Assembly: GCA_045636245.1 (NCBI GenBank)
Contig: JAZTXA010000014.1
Coordinates: forward strand, 1 to 8,382
Length of the DNA: 8,382 nucleotides
Direction: 5' to 3'
Origin: RGIG7213 sp045636245
GTDB taxonomy: Bacteria; Bacillota; Clostridia; Oscillospirales; CAG-272
Notes under the pieces: model-generated
Seen by the model: only the letters and a program-made list of their open reading frames with translations
Database searches by the model: none
Told to the model about the DNA's origin: nothing
In this document: in pieces, positions 1 through 5,431 of the stretch
Position numbering within the stretch: position 1 is the stretch's first letter
How the letters are laid out: every line of letters starts with the position of its first letter
Translations under genes and position numbers: made by a program

Positions 1-932
1 ACCTCGGCGGTACAAATATCGCCGCAGGTCTTGTAGACGAAAATAATAACATTGTCAAAAAAATGTCCGTGCCCACGCTTCCCGAAAGAGGAAACGATGC
101 GGTAACATCTGATATCGCAAAGCTGATAAACGATGTGGCAACTGCATACGGTATCACACTTGATGAAGTGGCATATGCAGGCTTGGCAACTCCCGGTGCC
201 ATCAACTGTGACACGGGCACTATCGACAGAGCTTGTAATCTGCTTATGGAGGATTATCCCATTGTTGATAAGCTTTCAAAACTCACACCCGTCAAGATCT
301 ATCTTGAAAACGATGCAAATGCCGCAGCCCTCGGTGAGGCTGTTGCAGGTGCCGCAAAGGGTGCGAAATATTCCGTTATGGTAACTCTCGGCACAGGTGT
401 CGGCGGCGGTATCGTTATTGACGGAAAGGTATATTCCGGATTCAACTATGCGGGCGGCGAGCTTGGACACATGGTCATCGAGCATAACGGCAGACAGTGC
501 AACTGCGGACGTAAAGGATGCTGGGAGGCATACAGCTCTGCCACGGCTCTTATTGAGATGACAAAAGAGGAAATTGCAAAATCCCCCGATTCCGAGCTTG
601 CAAAAATTGCACAGGAAAAGGGTAAAGTCAACGGCAGAACAGCGTTTCTTGCCAAGGATAAAGGTGATGCGGCAGGTATAAGAGTAGTTGAAAAATACCT
701 TGACTATCTCGCTTGCGGTATCACAAACGTAATAAACCTGTTCCAGCCTGATATCGTCTGCATCGGCGGCGGTATCTCAAACGAGGGTAAGGGTCTTATC
801 GATCCGCTTTTAGGCAGAATAAACAGCGAAGTGTTTACAAAGACGATAGCACCCGAAAGACAAACCGTTATCCGTCTTGCAATGCTTGCAAATGACGCGG
901 GTATTGTCGGTGCGGCAAACCTCGGTAAGTAA
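1..932 (+). CDS. ROK-family sugar kinase (glucokinase type), 5' truncated
   Basis: Cytoplasmic ATP-dependent sugar kinase, most likely glucokinase (glucose to glucose-6-phosphate), feeding glycolysis. The frame is open from base 3, where it reads LGGTNIAAGLVDENN. This is the N-terminal phosphate-binding loop of the ROK/ASKHA fold. The two bases before it (AC) fit the usual Asp codon of DLGGT, so probably only about 8-10 residues are missing; the Met at 63 is internal. Visible motifs are the sugar-binding/catalytic ENDAN (Asp codon 312-314), the glycine-rich GTGVGGG, and the ROK zinc site with His (codon 468) in GELGHM and three Cys (codons 498, 504, 519) in CNCGRKGC. A VCIGGGIS adenosine-side motif lies near the C-terminus. 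309 residues are visible, close to full family length. Transcriptional ROK repressors are unlikely because there is no room for an N-terminal HTH. The exact sugar is inferred; ManNAc, fructose or allose kinases are alternatives. Confidence 0.92.
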   Translation, partial: LGGTNIAAGLVDENNNIVKKMSVPTLPERGNDAVTSDIAKLINDVATAYGITLDEVAYAGLATPGAINCDTGTIDRACNLLMEDYPIVDKLSKLTPVKIYLENDANAAALGEAVAGAAKGAKYSVMVTLGTGVGGGIVIDGKVYSGFNYAGGELGHMVIEHNGRQCNCGRKGCWEAYSSATALIEMTKEEIAKSPDSELAKIAQEKGKVNGRTAFLAKDKGDAAGIRVVEKYLDYLACGITNVINLFQPDIVCIGGGISNEGKGLIDPLLGRINSEVFTKTIAPERQTVIRLAMLANDAGIVGAANLGK

Positions 933-933
933 T

Positions 934-1776
934 ATGAGCGTAAAAAAATATATTGTACCCGTTATACTGTACGTCCTGCTTTTTGCAGGACTTGCAGTGG
1001 GTGCGTTTTATGACTATCAGATATCTTCCACCCTTACACAGATGGAGGACTCGTGGGCTCGCTTTATGGAAATATGGGCAGAGCCGCCGTCACTTCTTTT
1101 TGTTGCATTTTCATTTGCCGCACTTGCGGTATACGTTGTAAAGCAAAAAGTAAAGGGGAAAACGTATCTTTCCGGACTGTGTATAACGGGCGGTATGATA
1201 GCAACGTATTCCACTATCACAAGAACGGTTGAGTATTACAGTGTTGAGGCTTATGAAATGACCTTGACAAAAATACTGTCGGCGGTCGGTGCGGGTGTTA
1301 TTATAGTTATCTTTTTAAGACTGTCGTACATGATAAAGGACGAAACGCTCAAAAAAATAAAGCCGGCACTTGTGACTGTTGTTGCTGTAGGTCTTGCAAC
1401 GCTTGTGATTATTTCCGCAATCAAAACCATGTGGGGCAGGGAAAGATTCCGTGCAATGTCCGATATTTCGGGCTTTACAAGATGGTATATACCTGTAGGA
1501 CGCGCGGCTGACGATGCGCATAAGTCGTTCCCGTCGGGACACACGTCAAACGCGGTGATTATATATACGCTTTCATTTATCTTCGATAAGCTCGGAGATA
1601 AAAAGAAGGCAAACACGGTAAAAGCCCTTGCGATACTTTGGGTGGCTTTGGTTATGTTTTCAAGGATAGTTTGCGGTGCGCATTTTCTTTCCGATACGTG
1701 CGCAGGCGCCGCCATCACGATGACCATTGTTATCGTGTGCCGTAAAATATTCTGTAAGGACGGTCAAAAACTTTAA
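934..1776 (+). CDS. PAP2-family membrane phosphatase (phosphatidic acid phosphatase type 2)
   Basis: 280-residue integral membrane protein with the PAP2 acid-phosphatase signature in its C-terminal half. Motif 1 is K164-x6-R171, followed by F172 where Pro is usual. Motif 2 is PSGH at 200-203 (His203). Motif 3 is SR243-244-x5-H250-x3-D254. His250 would be the phospho-accepting nucleophile and His203 the acid/base. Hydrophobic segments at about 7-27, 53-69, 80-95, 112-132, 145-163, 205-218, 229-242 and 255-270 indicate a multi-pass protein. The family dephosphorylates lipid phosphates such as phosphatidate or undecaprenyl pyrophosphate; which substrate applies here cannot be told. The start at 934 lies 1 base after the kinase stop, implying translational coupling, and no good ribosome binding site precedes it. 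An in-frame upstream start at 877 would overlap the kinase by 56 bases and is less likely. The long hydrophobic N-terminal half has no motif I recognise. Confidence 0.88.
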   Translation: MSVKKYIVPVILYVLLFAGLAVGAFYDYQISSTLTQMEDSWARFMEIWAEPPSLLFVAFSFAALAVYVVKQKVKGKTYLSGLCITGGMIATYSTITRTVEYYSVEAYEMTLTKILSAVGAGVIIVIFLRLSYMIKDETLKKIKPALVTVVAVGLATLVIISAIKTMWGRERFRAMSDISGFTRWYIPVGRAADDAHKSFPSGHTSNAVIIYTLSFIFDKLGDKKKANTVKALAILWVALVMFSRIVCGAHFLSDTCAGAAITMTIVIVCRKIFCKDGQKL

Positions 1777-1786
1777 AGGTCGGCTT

Positions 1787-3010
1787 ATGAAATCGTTTAA
1801 AACTACAAAAATTGCCTGTTACATAGGTTTTTTCACACAGGCTGTTATAATCAATCTTGCGCCCGTGCTGTTCATTGTTTTCAAAGGACAGTTCGGGCTT
1901 TCGTATGAGGAGCTCGGCAGGCTTATCCTCATAAATTTCGCCGTGCAGATAACCACGGATGTCGTTTCATTAAAGGTTCTTGAACGGGTATCCTTGCGCG
2001 CACAGCTTCTGACAGCACATATACTGTCTTTTTTGGGTCTTATCGGTATGTCGGTGTTTCCGAACATTATGTCCCCGTACACCGGACTTGTTTGTGCTGT
2101 TGTCTTGTATTCTGTTGGCGGAGGGCTTATCGAGGTTTTGCTGAATCCCGTTGTGTCGCACTTGCCCGAAACAAACACAAAGGTTGAAATTCCGCTTTTG
2201 CACTCGTTTTATTGCTGGGGGCATTTACTCACTTGCCTTTTGTCAACGATGTATCTGTACTTTTCGGATAATTGGAGGGTGCTTCCCATTTTGTGGTCGC
2301 TCGTTCCTTTGACGGCATCGCTTATGTTTTTTAAAGCACCGCTTCCCGAATTTGAAAAAGGAAAAGAAAGAACACCTATACGAAAGCTCCTTAAATCGAA
2401 AGCGTTTTTAACGCTTATGCTCGTTATGGTATGCTCGGGTGCGGCTGAACAAGCGGTGGCGCAGTGGGTGTCCTACTTTGCTGAAATCGGACTGCAAATA
2501 CCGAAAATATACGGCGATGTCATAGGTGTGTGCGGATTTGCCTTTTGTATGGCGCTTTGTCGTACACTTTACGGAATTTTCGGCGAACGCTTCAATATCA
2601 AAAAGGTGTTGTTGGTATCTGCACTTCTTTGCGTCGTTTCGTATGTTTTGATATGCCTTGTTAATTCACCCGCAGTTTCCATTGTCGGCTGTATCTTGTG
2701 CGGTGTGTCAGTGGCTCTTATGTGGCCGGGCACCGTTGCGGGGGCTGACGAGGATTTTCCCCACGGCGGTGCTGTGATGTTCGCGCTTCTTTCGGTAATG
2801 GGCGATGTCGGTTGTTCGGCAGGCCCTTGGATAACGGGACTTGTGTCGGATATTGTCGAAAAAAACACATCATTTTTTGAAAACCTCGTGTTCTTTGACG
2901 GTATGGCACCTGATCAGATAGCACTCAAATGCGGAATATTCGTAATAATCGTATTCCCGTGTATCATGGCACTGTGCCTATCCCATTATATAAGGAATAA
3001 ATATAAATAG
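1787..3010 (+). CDS. MFS transporter
   Basis: 407-residue, strongly hydrophobic protein with the layout of a 12-helix major facilitator. I place helices at roughly 11-32, 44-62, 72-92, 97-120, 138-160, 165-183, 207-230, 245-265, 272-292, 295-315, 328-352 and 380-400. A charged central loop (about 186-204, PEFEKGKERTPIRK) separates the two six-helix halves. Features such as GGGLIEVLLNPVV after helix 3, LLHSFYCWGH in helix 5, and PGTVAGADEDFPHGG before helix 11 resemble the fucose-permease-like (FHS/FucP) MFS subgroup, which suggests a sugar or small organic substrate; that part is inference. The ATG at 1787 is chosen because AAAGG at 1775-1779 sits 7 bases upstream and overlaps the stop of the preceding gene. 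An earlier in-frame start at 1727 would overlap that gene by 50 bases. With the kinase upstream, the cluster may handle a sugar, although the phosphatase in the middle does not obviously fit this. Confidence 0.87.
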   Translation: MKSFKTTKIACYIGFFTQAVIINLAPVLFIVFKGQFGLSYEELGRLILINFAVQITTDVVSLKVLERVSLRAQLLTAHILSFLGLIGMSVFPNIMSPYTGLVCAVVLYSVGGGLIEVLLNPVVSHLPETNTKVEIPLLHSFYCWGHLLTCLLSTMYLYFSDNWRVLPILWSLVPLTASLMFFKAPLPEFEKGKERTPIRKLLKSKAFLTLMLVMVCSGAAEQAVAQWVSYFAEIGLQIPKIYGDVIGVCGFAFCMALCRTLYGIFGERFNIKKVLLVSALLCVVSYVLICLVNSPAVSIVGCILCGVSVALMWPGTVAGADEDFPHGGAVMFALLSVMGDVGCSAGPWITGLVSDIVEKNTSFFENLVFFDGMAPDQIALKCGIFVIIVFPCIMALCLSHYIRNKYK

Positions 3011-3013
3011 TAG

Positions 3014-3033
3014 GGCGGGGGCTTGCTCCCGCC
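3014..3033 (+). terminator. GC-rich hairpin after the MFS gene
   Basis: GGCGGGGG and CTCCCGCC form an 8-bp stem (one G-U pair) around a CTTG tetraloop, 3 bases after the MFS stop codon. The position suits a transcription end for the three-gene cluster. However, the downstream GCTTTGTCCCG is not a proper U-run, so it may instead be a stabilising 3' hairpin or one unit of a dispersed palindromic repeat. Other hairpins follow it. Confidence 0.45.
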
Positions 3034-3077
3034 GCTTTGTCCCGTTTTGATGAATTTGTATTCGATTGCGGATGAGG

Positions 3078-3142
3078 CGTCAGATTAAATGGGTATCAGA
3101 CGAAAATAAGCGCCCGTCCGCACCCCCTCGGACATAGGGCGC
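3078..3142 (+). repeat. Two adjacent inverted repeats in the MFS-infC spacer
   Basis: The first stem is CGTC-A-GAT (3078-3085) with ATC-A-GACG (3095-3102): 7 pairs, one A-A mismatch and a 9-base loop. The second is GCGCCC-GTCCG (3110-3120) with CGGAC-ATA-GGGCGC (3129-3142): 11 pairs, a 3-base bulge and an 8-base loop. The arm CCGTCCG (3114-3120) is also complementary to CGGACGG (3151-3157) in the next hairpin. TGCGGA (3067-3072) is complementary to TCCGCA (3117-3122). Alternative folds are therefore possible. No coding sequence is evident. The function is unknown; a REP-like mobile repeat or a structured 3' region are both plausible. Confidence 0.5.
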
Positions 3143-3143
3143 C

Positions 3144-3163
3144 ACACCGTCGGACGGTGTTTT
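3144..3163 (+). terminator. Probable intrinsic terminator upstream of the infC promoter
   Basis: ACACCGT (3144-3150) and ACGGTGT (3154-3160) form a perfect 7-bp stem around a CGG loop. A short TTTT run (3160-3163) follows. The U-tract is weak, but the location, about 30 bases before the -35 box of infC, fits insulation of the translation operon from upstream transcription. Confidence 0.5.
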
Positions 3164-3191
3164 ATAAAATGAAAAAAGTTATCAAAACCAC

Positions 3192-3220
3192 TTGACAAAA
3201 CAATGTAAATGTGATATTAT
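3192..3220 (+). promoter_or_regulatory. Sigma-A-type promoter of the infC operon
   Basis: A consensus -35 TTGACA (3192-3197) lies exactly 17 bases before the -10 TATTAT (3215-3220), which differs from TATAAT at one position. A-tracts occur just upstream (3161-3190). Transcription would start near 3227, leaving a leader of about 150 nt before infC. Confidence 0.85.
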
Positions 3221-3226
3221 ATCTTG

Positions 3227-3352
3227 TACAAAAAAGCAGAAACGATTTTCCGTTCTCACCTTGACCGCTTAAAGCTGTGGGTTAATACTTACAAACGGCT
3301 GTGTTATGCCGTGGTTTTGGTATGCGGGAAAAATGTTTCACCGCATTTTTTT
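3227..3352 (+). ncRNA. infC leader RNA, candidate ribosomal protein L20 leader
   Basis: This untranslated leader precedes infC-rpmI-rplT. In Bacillus subtilis, L20 binds the infC leader and triggers premature termination (Rfam L20_leader type). Here the leader contains a hairpin AACG/CGTT (3241-3244 with 3251-3254), a hairpin ACGGC/GCCGT (3295-3299 with 3308-3312), and then an intrinsic terminator (3322-3352) only 10 bases before the infC ribosome binding site. CACCT (3257-3261) is also complementary to AGGTG (3365-3369) over the ribosome binding site. The order and gene context match an L20 attenuator. I have not aligned it to the family model, so the assignment rests on architecture and position rather than on the L20-binding nucleotides. 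Confidence 0.65.
3322..3352 (+). terminator. Attenuator terminator within the infC leader
   Basis: ATGCGG-GAAA (3322-3331) pairs with TTTC-A-CCGCAT (3336-3346), with one bulged A and an AATG loop, and leads into seven Ts (3346-3352). This is a proper intrinsic terminator lying between the promoter and the first gene, so it must be regulatory (conditional) rather than constitutive. Confidence 0.8.
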
Positions 3353-3362
3353 AATCTATTTT

Positions 3363-3379
3363 GGAGGTGTTTGGCAATA
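3363..3379 (+). promoter_or_regulatory. infC ribosome binding site that selects an ATA start
   Basis: GGAGGT at 3363-3368 is a full-strength Shine-Dalgarno. The in-frame ATA at 3377-3379 is 8 bases downstream, an ideal spacing. The in-frame TTG at 3371 is only 2 bases away, which is too close. No ATG or GTG lies in frame near this point, so ATA is the best-supported start codon. Confidence 0.75.
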
Positions 3380-3910
3380 AGCACTAAGGATCTTTTAATC
3401 AATGACGACATTAAACTCGCACAGGTAAGAGTAGTCGGTGATGACGGTGAGGTCTTCGGAATTATGACCGCCGACGAAGCACGTGAGATCGCGTATGACA
3501 GAGGGCTTGACCTCGTTCTTATCGCACCCACTGCAAATCCCCCCGTGTGTAAGGTTATTGATTACGGTAAGTACCGCTTCGACCGTGACAAAAGGGAAAA
3601 GGAAGCAAAGAAAAAACAGCAGAATACCGAAGTCAAGGAAATCCAGCTTTCGCTTACGATCGATACTCACGATTTTATGACAAAGGTAAAACATGCCCAC
3701 CGTTTCTTGAAGGGAATGGATAAGGTTAAGGTCGTTGTCAGATTCAGGGGAAGACAGATCACTCATCAGAGCATGGGTTACGATATTCTCCAACGCTTTG
3801 CTGATGCATGTGCCGAATACGGCGCTTGCGATAAACCCCCGGTGGCAGAAGGCAGAAACATTACAATGATGCTTTCTCCCATCAAACCCGATGCAAAAAA
3901 CAAAGGTTGA
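3377..3910 (+). CDS. infC: Translation initiation factor IF-3
   Basis: 177-residue IF3, which binds the 30S subunit, blocks premature 50S joining and proofreads the start codon and initiator tRNA. The N-domain (about 1-72) begins STKDLLINDDI and ends in the family signature KVIDYGKYRFDRDK. A Lys/Glu-rich linker helix (about 73-86) joins it to the C-domain (about 87-170), with KEIQLSLTIDTHDF, FLKGMDKVKVVVRFRGR and the terminal EGRNITMMLSP. The length matches the usual 170-180 residues. The start is taken as ATA at 3377: B. subtilis IF3 begins with a similar SKD segment, and the ribosome binding site is spaced for it. An open frame back to a TTG at 3224 would add 51 residues with no IF3 homology, lies over the leader and its terminator, and would begin upstream of the predicted transcript start. 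It is the first gene of the infC-rpmI-rplT operon. A rare start codon fits the known IF3 autoregulation by start-codon discrimination. Confidence 0.95.
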   Translation: MSTKDLLINDDIKLAQVRVVGDDGEVFGIMTADEAREIAYDRGLDLVLIAPTANPPVCKVIDYGKYRFDRDKREKEAKKKQQNTEVKEIQLSLTIDTHDFMTKVKHAHRFLKGMDKVKVVVRFRGRQITHQSMGYDILQRFADACAEYGACDKPPVAEGRNITMMLSPIKPDAKNKG

Positions 3911-3969
3911 TATTTGCGCCCCTTTGATGCGTAGTATCACAGAATTTATTTACAGGAAAGGAAAAAATC

Positions 3970-4167
3970 ATGGGAAAAATCAAGTCACATAAGGCCTCGT
4001 CCAAAAGATTCAGTCTGACAGGCACAGGCAAGGTTAAGATCAATCACACAAACCGCCGTCATAAGCTCGGTAAGAAGAGCACAAAGCGTAAGAGAGACCT
4101 CAGACAGAGAGGCTACCTCAGCGATTGCTTCACAAAGACTGTTAAGTCTCTTATCCCCAAGGACTGA
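3970..4167 (+). CDS. rpmI: 50S ribosomal protein L35
   Basis: 65-residue, highly basic large-subunit protein, full length for bacterial L35. It starts MGKIKSHKASSKRF and contains the conserved TGTGKVK, NRRHKLGKKSTKRKR and LIPKD-type ending. AGGAAAGG (3954-3961) serves as ribosome binding site 8 bases before the ATG. It lies 59 bases after infC and 28 before rplT, the standard operon order, with no promoter or terminator in either gap. It is therefore expected to be co-transcribed and controlled through the infC leader. Confidence 0.97.
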   Translation: MGKIKSHKASSKRFSLTGTGKVKINHTNRRHKLGKKSTKRKRDLRQRGYLSDCFTKTVKSLIPKD

Positions 4168-4195
4168 TTTAGGAAGAATAGGAGGAATTTGAAAA

Positions 4196-4552
4196 ATGGC
4201 AAGAATTAAAGGCGCATTGGCAACTCGTAAGAGAAGAAATAAAATGCTCAAGCTCGCAAAAGGCTACTGGGGTGCAAAGAGCAAGCACTTCAAGATGGCT
4301 AAGCAGCAGGTAATGAAGAGCGGTAACTACGCTTTCGCAGGCAGAAAGATGAAGAAGAGAGACTTCCGTCGTCTCTGGATCACAAGAATCTCTGCACAGG
4401 CAAAGGTTAACGGTATGAACTACTCCACATTCATGAACGGTCTTAAAAAGGCAGGAGTAACACTCAACCGTAAGATGCTCGCTGAAATCGCTGTTTATGA
4501 CAAGGATGCTTTCGCAGCACTTGCAGAACAGGCAAAGGCAGCACTTAAATAA
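4196..4552 (+). CDS. rplT: 50S ribosomal protein L20
   Basis: 118-residue basic protein that binds 23S rRNA early and is needed for 50S assembly. In Firmicutes it also represses its own operon by binding the infC leader. The N-terminal arm is Arg/Lys-rich (MARIKGALATRKRRNKMLKLAKGYWG without a break), followed by SKHFKMAKQQVMKSG, YAFAGRKMKKRDFRRLW and the globular ITRISAQAK-NGMNYSTFM-GLKKAGVTLNRKML core. The length is normal. A strong AGGAGG (4180-4185) sits 10 bases before the ATG. It is the last gene of the operon and is followed within 15 bases by a terminator. Confidence 0.97.
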   Translation: MARIKGALATRKRRNKMLKLAKGYWGAKSKHFKMAKQQVMKSGNYAFAGRKMKKRDFRRLWITRISAQAKVNGMNYSTFMNGLKKAGVTLNRKMLAEIAVYDKDAFAALAEQAKAALK

Positions 4553-4564
4553 GTTACTTAAATT

Positions 4565-4597
4565 CCCGACAGTTAACCGCTGTCGGGTTTTTGTTTT
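4565..4597 (+). terminator. Intrinsic terminator of infC-rpmI-rplT
   Basis: CCCGACAG (4565-4572) and CTGTCGGG (4580-4587) make a perfect 8-bp stem with a 7-base loop, followed by TTTTTGTTTT. It begins 13 bases after the rplT stop. Confidence 0.93.
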
Positions 4598-4687
4598 GCC
4601 CGAATGTTTTTTTTGCGGAGGCGGGGTGTCGAGTATATGTCGCTCTGTATGGTATCGTATCGGCTGAATGTGACAGATTTTCTCCTT

Positions 4688-4713
4688 AAAAATCGAACAA
4701 ATATTCGATTTTT
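4688..4713 (+). promoter_or_regulatory. LexA operator (SOS box) upstream of lexA
   Basis: CGAACAAATATTCG (4694-4707) matches the Firmicutes LexA box CGAAC-N4-GTTCG except for one A in place of G. It is embedded in a longer perfect inverted repeat, AAAAATCGAA (4688-4697) and TTCGATTTTT (4704-4713). Its place upstream of the lexA promoter supports autorepression. The AT-rich flanks could also give a weak terminator-like hairpin. Confidence 0.75.
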
Positions 4714-4727
4714 TGTATATTTGTTCA
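4714..4727 (+). promoter_or_regulatory. Second, degenerate LexA box
   Basis: GTATATTTGTTC (4715-4726) carries one perfect half-site, GTTC. ATATTTGTTC (4717-4726) is the exact reverse complement of GAACAAATAT in the first box (4695-4704). Its centre is 20 bp from the centre of the first box, about two helical turns, which would place two dimers on the same DNA face. It lies across the -35/spacer region of the lexA promoter. Confidence 0.5.
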
Positions 4728-4738
4728 TTTTTCTGTGA

Positions 4739-4744
4739 TATAAT
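4739..4744 (+). promoter_or_regulatory. lexA promoter, extended -10 type
   Basis: TGATATAAT (4736-4744) combines a perfect TATAAT with an upstream TG, an extended -10 element. No convincing -35 box lies 16-18 bases upstream (TATATT at 4716-4721 is poor), so the TG element and possibly A/T-rich upstream DNA would compensate. Transcription would begin near 4751. The degenerate LexA box lies inside this promoter. Confidence 0.65.
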
Positions 4745-4775
4745 AAATGTGTATTAAAATATTCAGAGGTTTATC

Positions 4776-5369
4776 ATGGTACAGCTTACCGAAAAAGAAC
4801 GGAAAATATACGAATTTATCGTTGATGAAATAAATAAGGGCAAATGCTCCCCGTCTGTGCGCGATATAAAAGATGCAATAGGCTTTGCAAGCACATCGAC
4901 CGTACACGGATATCTTCAGAAGCTTGAAGAAAAAGGGTATATACAAAGGGAGCAGGGAAAGTGCCGCACCGTGCGTGCAGGCGGAAGCACGACACCGTCG
5001 ATTCCCGTGCTCGGCAAGGTTGCCGCAGGACAGCCGATATTTGCTGAGGAGAATTACGACGGATATATAAGCGTTCAGATTCCCACGGGATACAGATCCG
5101 GAGAGGTTTTTGCGCTCCGTGTCAAGGGCGAAAGCATGATAGAGGCGGGAATACTTGACGGGGATTACGTTGTTATAAGCAAAACACCGTGCGCAGAAAA
5201 CGGTGACATTGTGGTCGCACTTATTGAGGATGAAGCGACAGTCAAGACGTTTTATAAGGAAAAAGGACACATAAGGCTCCAGCCCGAAAACAGCACTATG
5301 CGCCCGATAATCGTTAAAGAAGTTTCCATCGTAGGTAAGGTAATTGCAAACATCAGATTTTATAAGTAA
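4776..5369 (+). CDS. lexA: LexA repressor (SOS regulator, self-cleaving)
   Basis: 197-residue LexA. The N-terminal winged HTH (about 1-66) has LTEKERKIYEFIVDEI, the recognition segment SPSVRDIKDAIGFASTSTVH, and LEEKGYIQRE. The C-terminal S24-type peptidase domain has the self-cleavage bond Ala84-Gly85 (KVAAGQP), catalytic Ser120 (VKGESM) and general base Lys157 (EATVKTFY). These positions match E. coli LexA (84/85, 119, 156) within one residue. It represses DNA-damage genes until RecA filaments stimulate autocleavage. AGAGG at 4765-4769 lies 6 bases before the ATG. It is monocistronic, between two ribosomal-protein operons, with LexA boxes in its own promoter. Phage CI-type repressors share the peptidase domain, but the HTH and the length make LexA clear. 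Confidence 0.96.
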   Translation: MVQLTEKERKIYEFIVDEINKGKCSPSVRDIKDAIGFASTSTVHGYLQKLEEKGYIQREQGKCRTVRAGGSTTPSIPVLGKVAAGQPIFAEENYDGYISVQIPTGYRSGEVFALRVKGESMIEAGILDGDYVVISKTPCAENGDIVVALIEDEATVKTFYKEKGHIRLQPENSTMRPIIVKEVSIVGKVIANIRFYK

Positions 5370-5393
5370 ACAAAATGTAAATGTTTTACTTAT
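5362..5393 (+). repeat. AT-rich interrupted palindrome between lexA and the rplJ promoter
   Basis: ATAAGTAAA (5362-5370) and TTTACTTAT (5385-5393) are perfect 9-base inverted arms 14 bases apart. With one bulged T, the stem extends by CA/TG. The left arm covers the lexA stop codon and the right arm ends 3 bases before the -35 box of the rplJ promoter. It lacks the GC stem and U-run of a terminator, so it may be an operator, or chance in AT-rich DNA. Confidence 0.35.
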
Positions 5394-5396
5394 GTA

Positions 5397-5425
5397 TTGA
5401 CAAATCGGAATATAAGTGATATAAT
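5397..5425 (+). promoter_or_regulatory. Near-perfect sigma-A promoter of rplJL
   Basis: The -35 TTGACA (5397-5402), a 17-base spacer and the -10 TATAAT (5420-5425) are all consensus, and a TG one base before the -10 (5417-5418) makes it an extended -10 as well. Predicted transcription start is near 5432. Such a strong promoter is expected for ribosomal proteins and makes downstream attenuation necessary for control. Confidence 0.92.
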
Positions 5426-5431
5426 CTATGC

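Noticed and set aside
1251..1727. Long minus-strand frame opposite the PAP2 gene (158 residues).
   Set aside because: It is the antisense shadow of a gene with clear PAP2 motifs; no ribosome binding site, promoter or recognisable domain. The same holds for minus-strand frames at 1819-2178, 3395-3940 and 4725-5270.
3224..3376. Extension of the IF3 reading frame to a TTG at 3224 (228 residues).
   Set aside because: It begins before the predicted transcription start (about 3227), runs through the leader hairpins and terminator, and the added residues have no IF3 resemblance.
4598..4680. Possible small gene or RNA between the rplT terminator and the lexA operator.
   Set aside because: I see no ribosome binding site with start codon, no promoter and no stable stem in these bases; nothing can be supported.
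4688..4714. The inverted repeat before lexA as an intrinsic terminator.
   Set aside because: The stem is almost all A/T, infC-rpmI-rplT already has a strong terminator at 4565-4597, and the core matches a LexA box; some residual terminator activity cannot be excluded.
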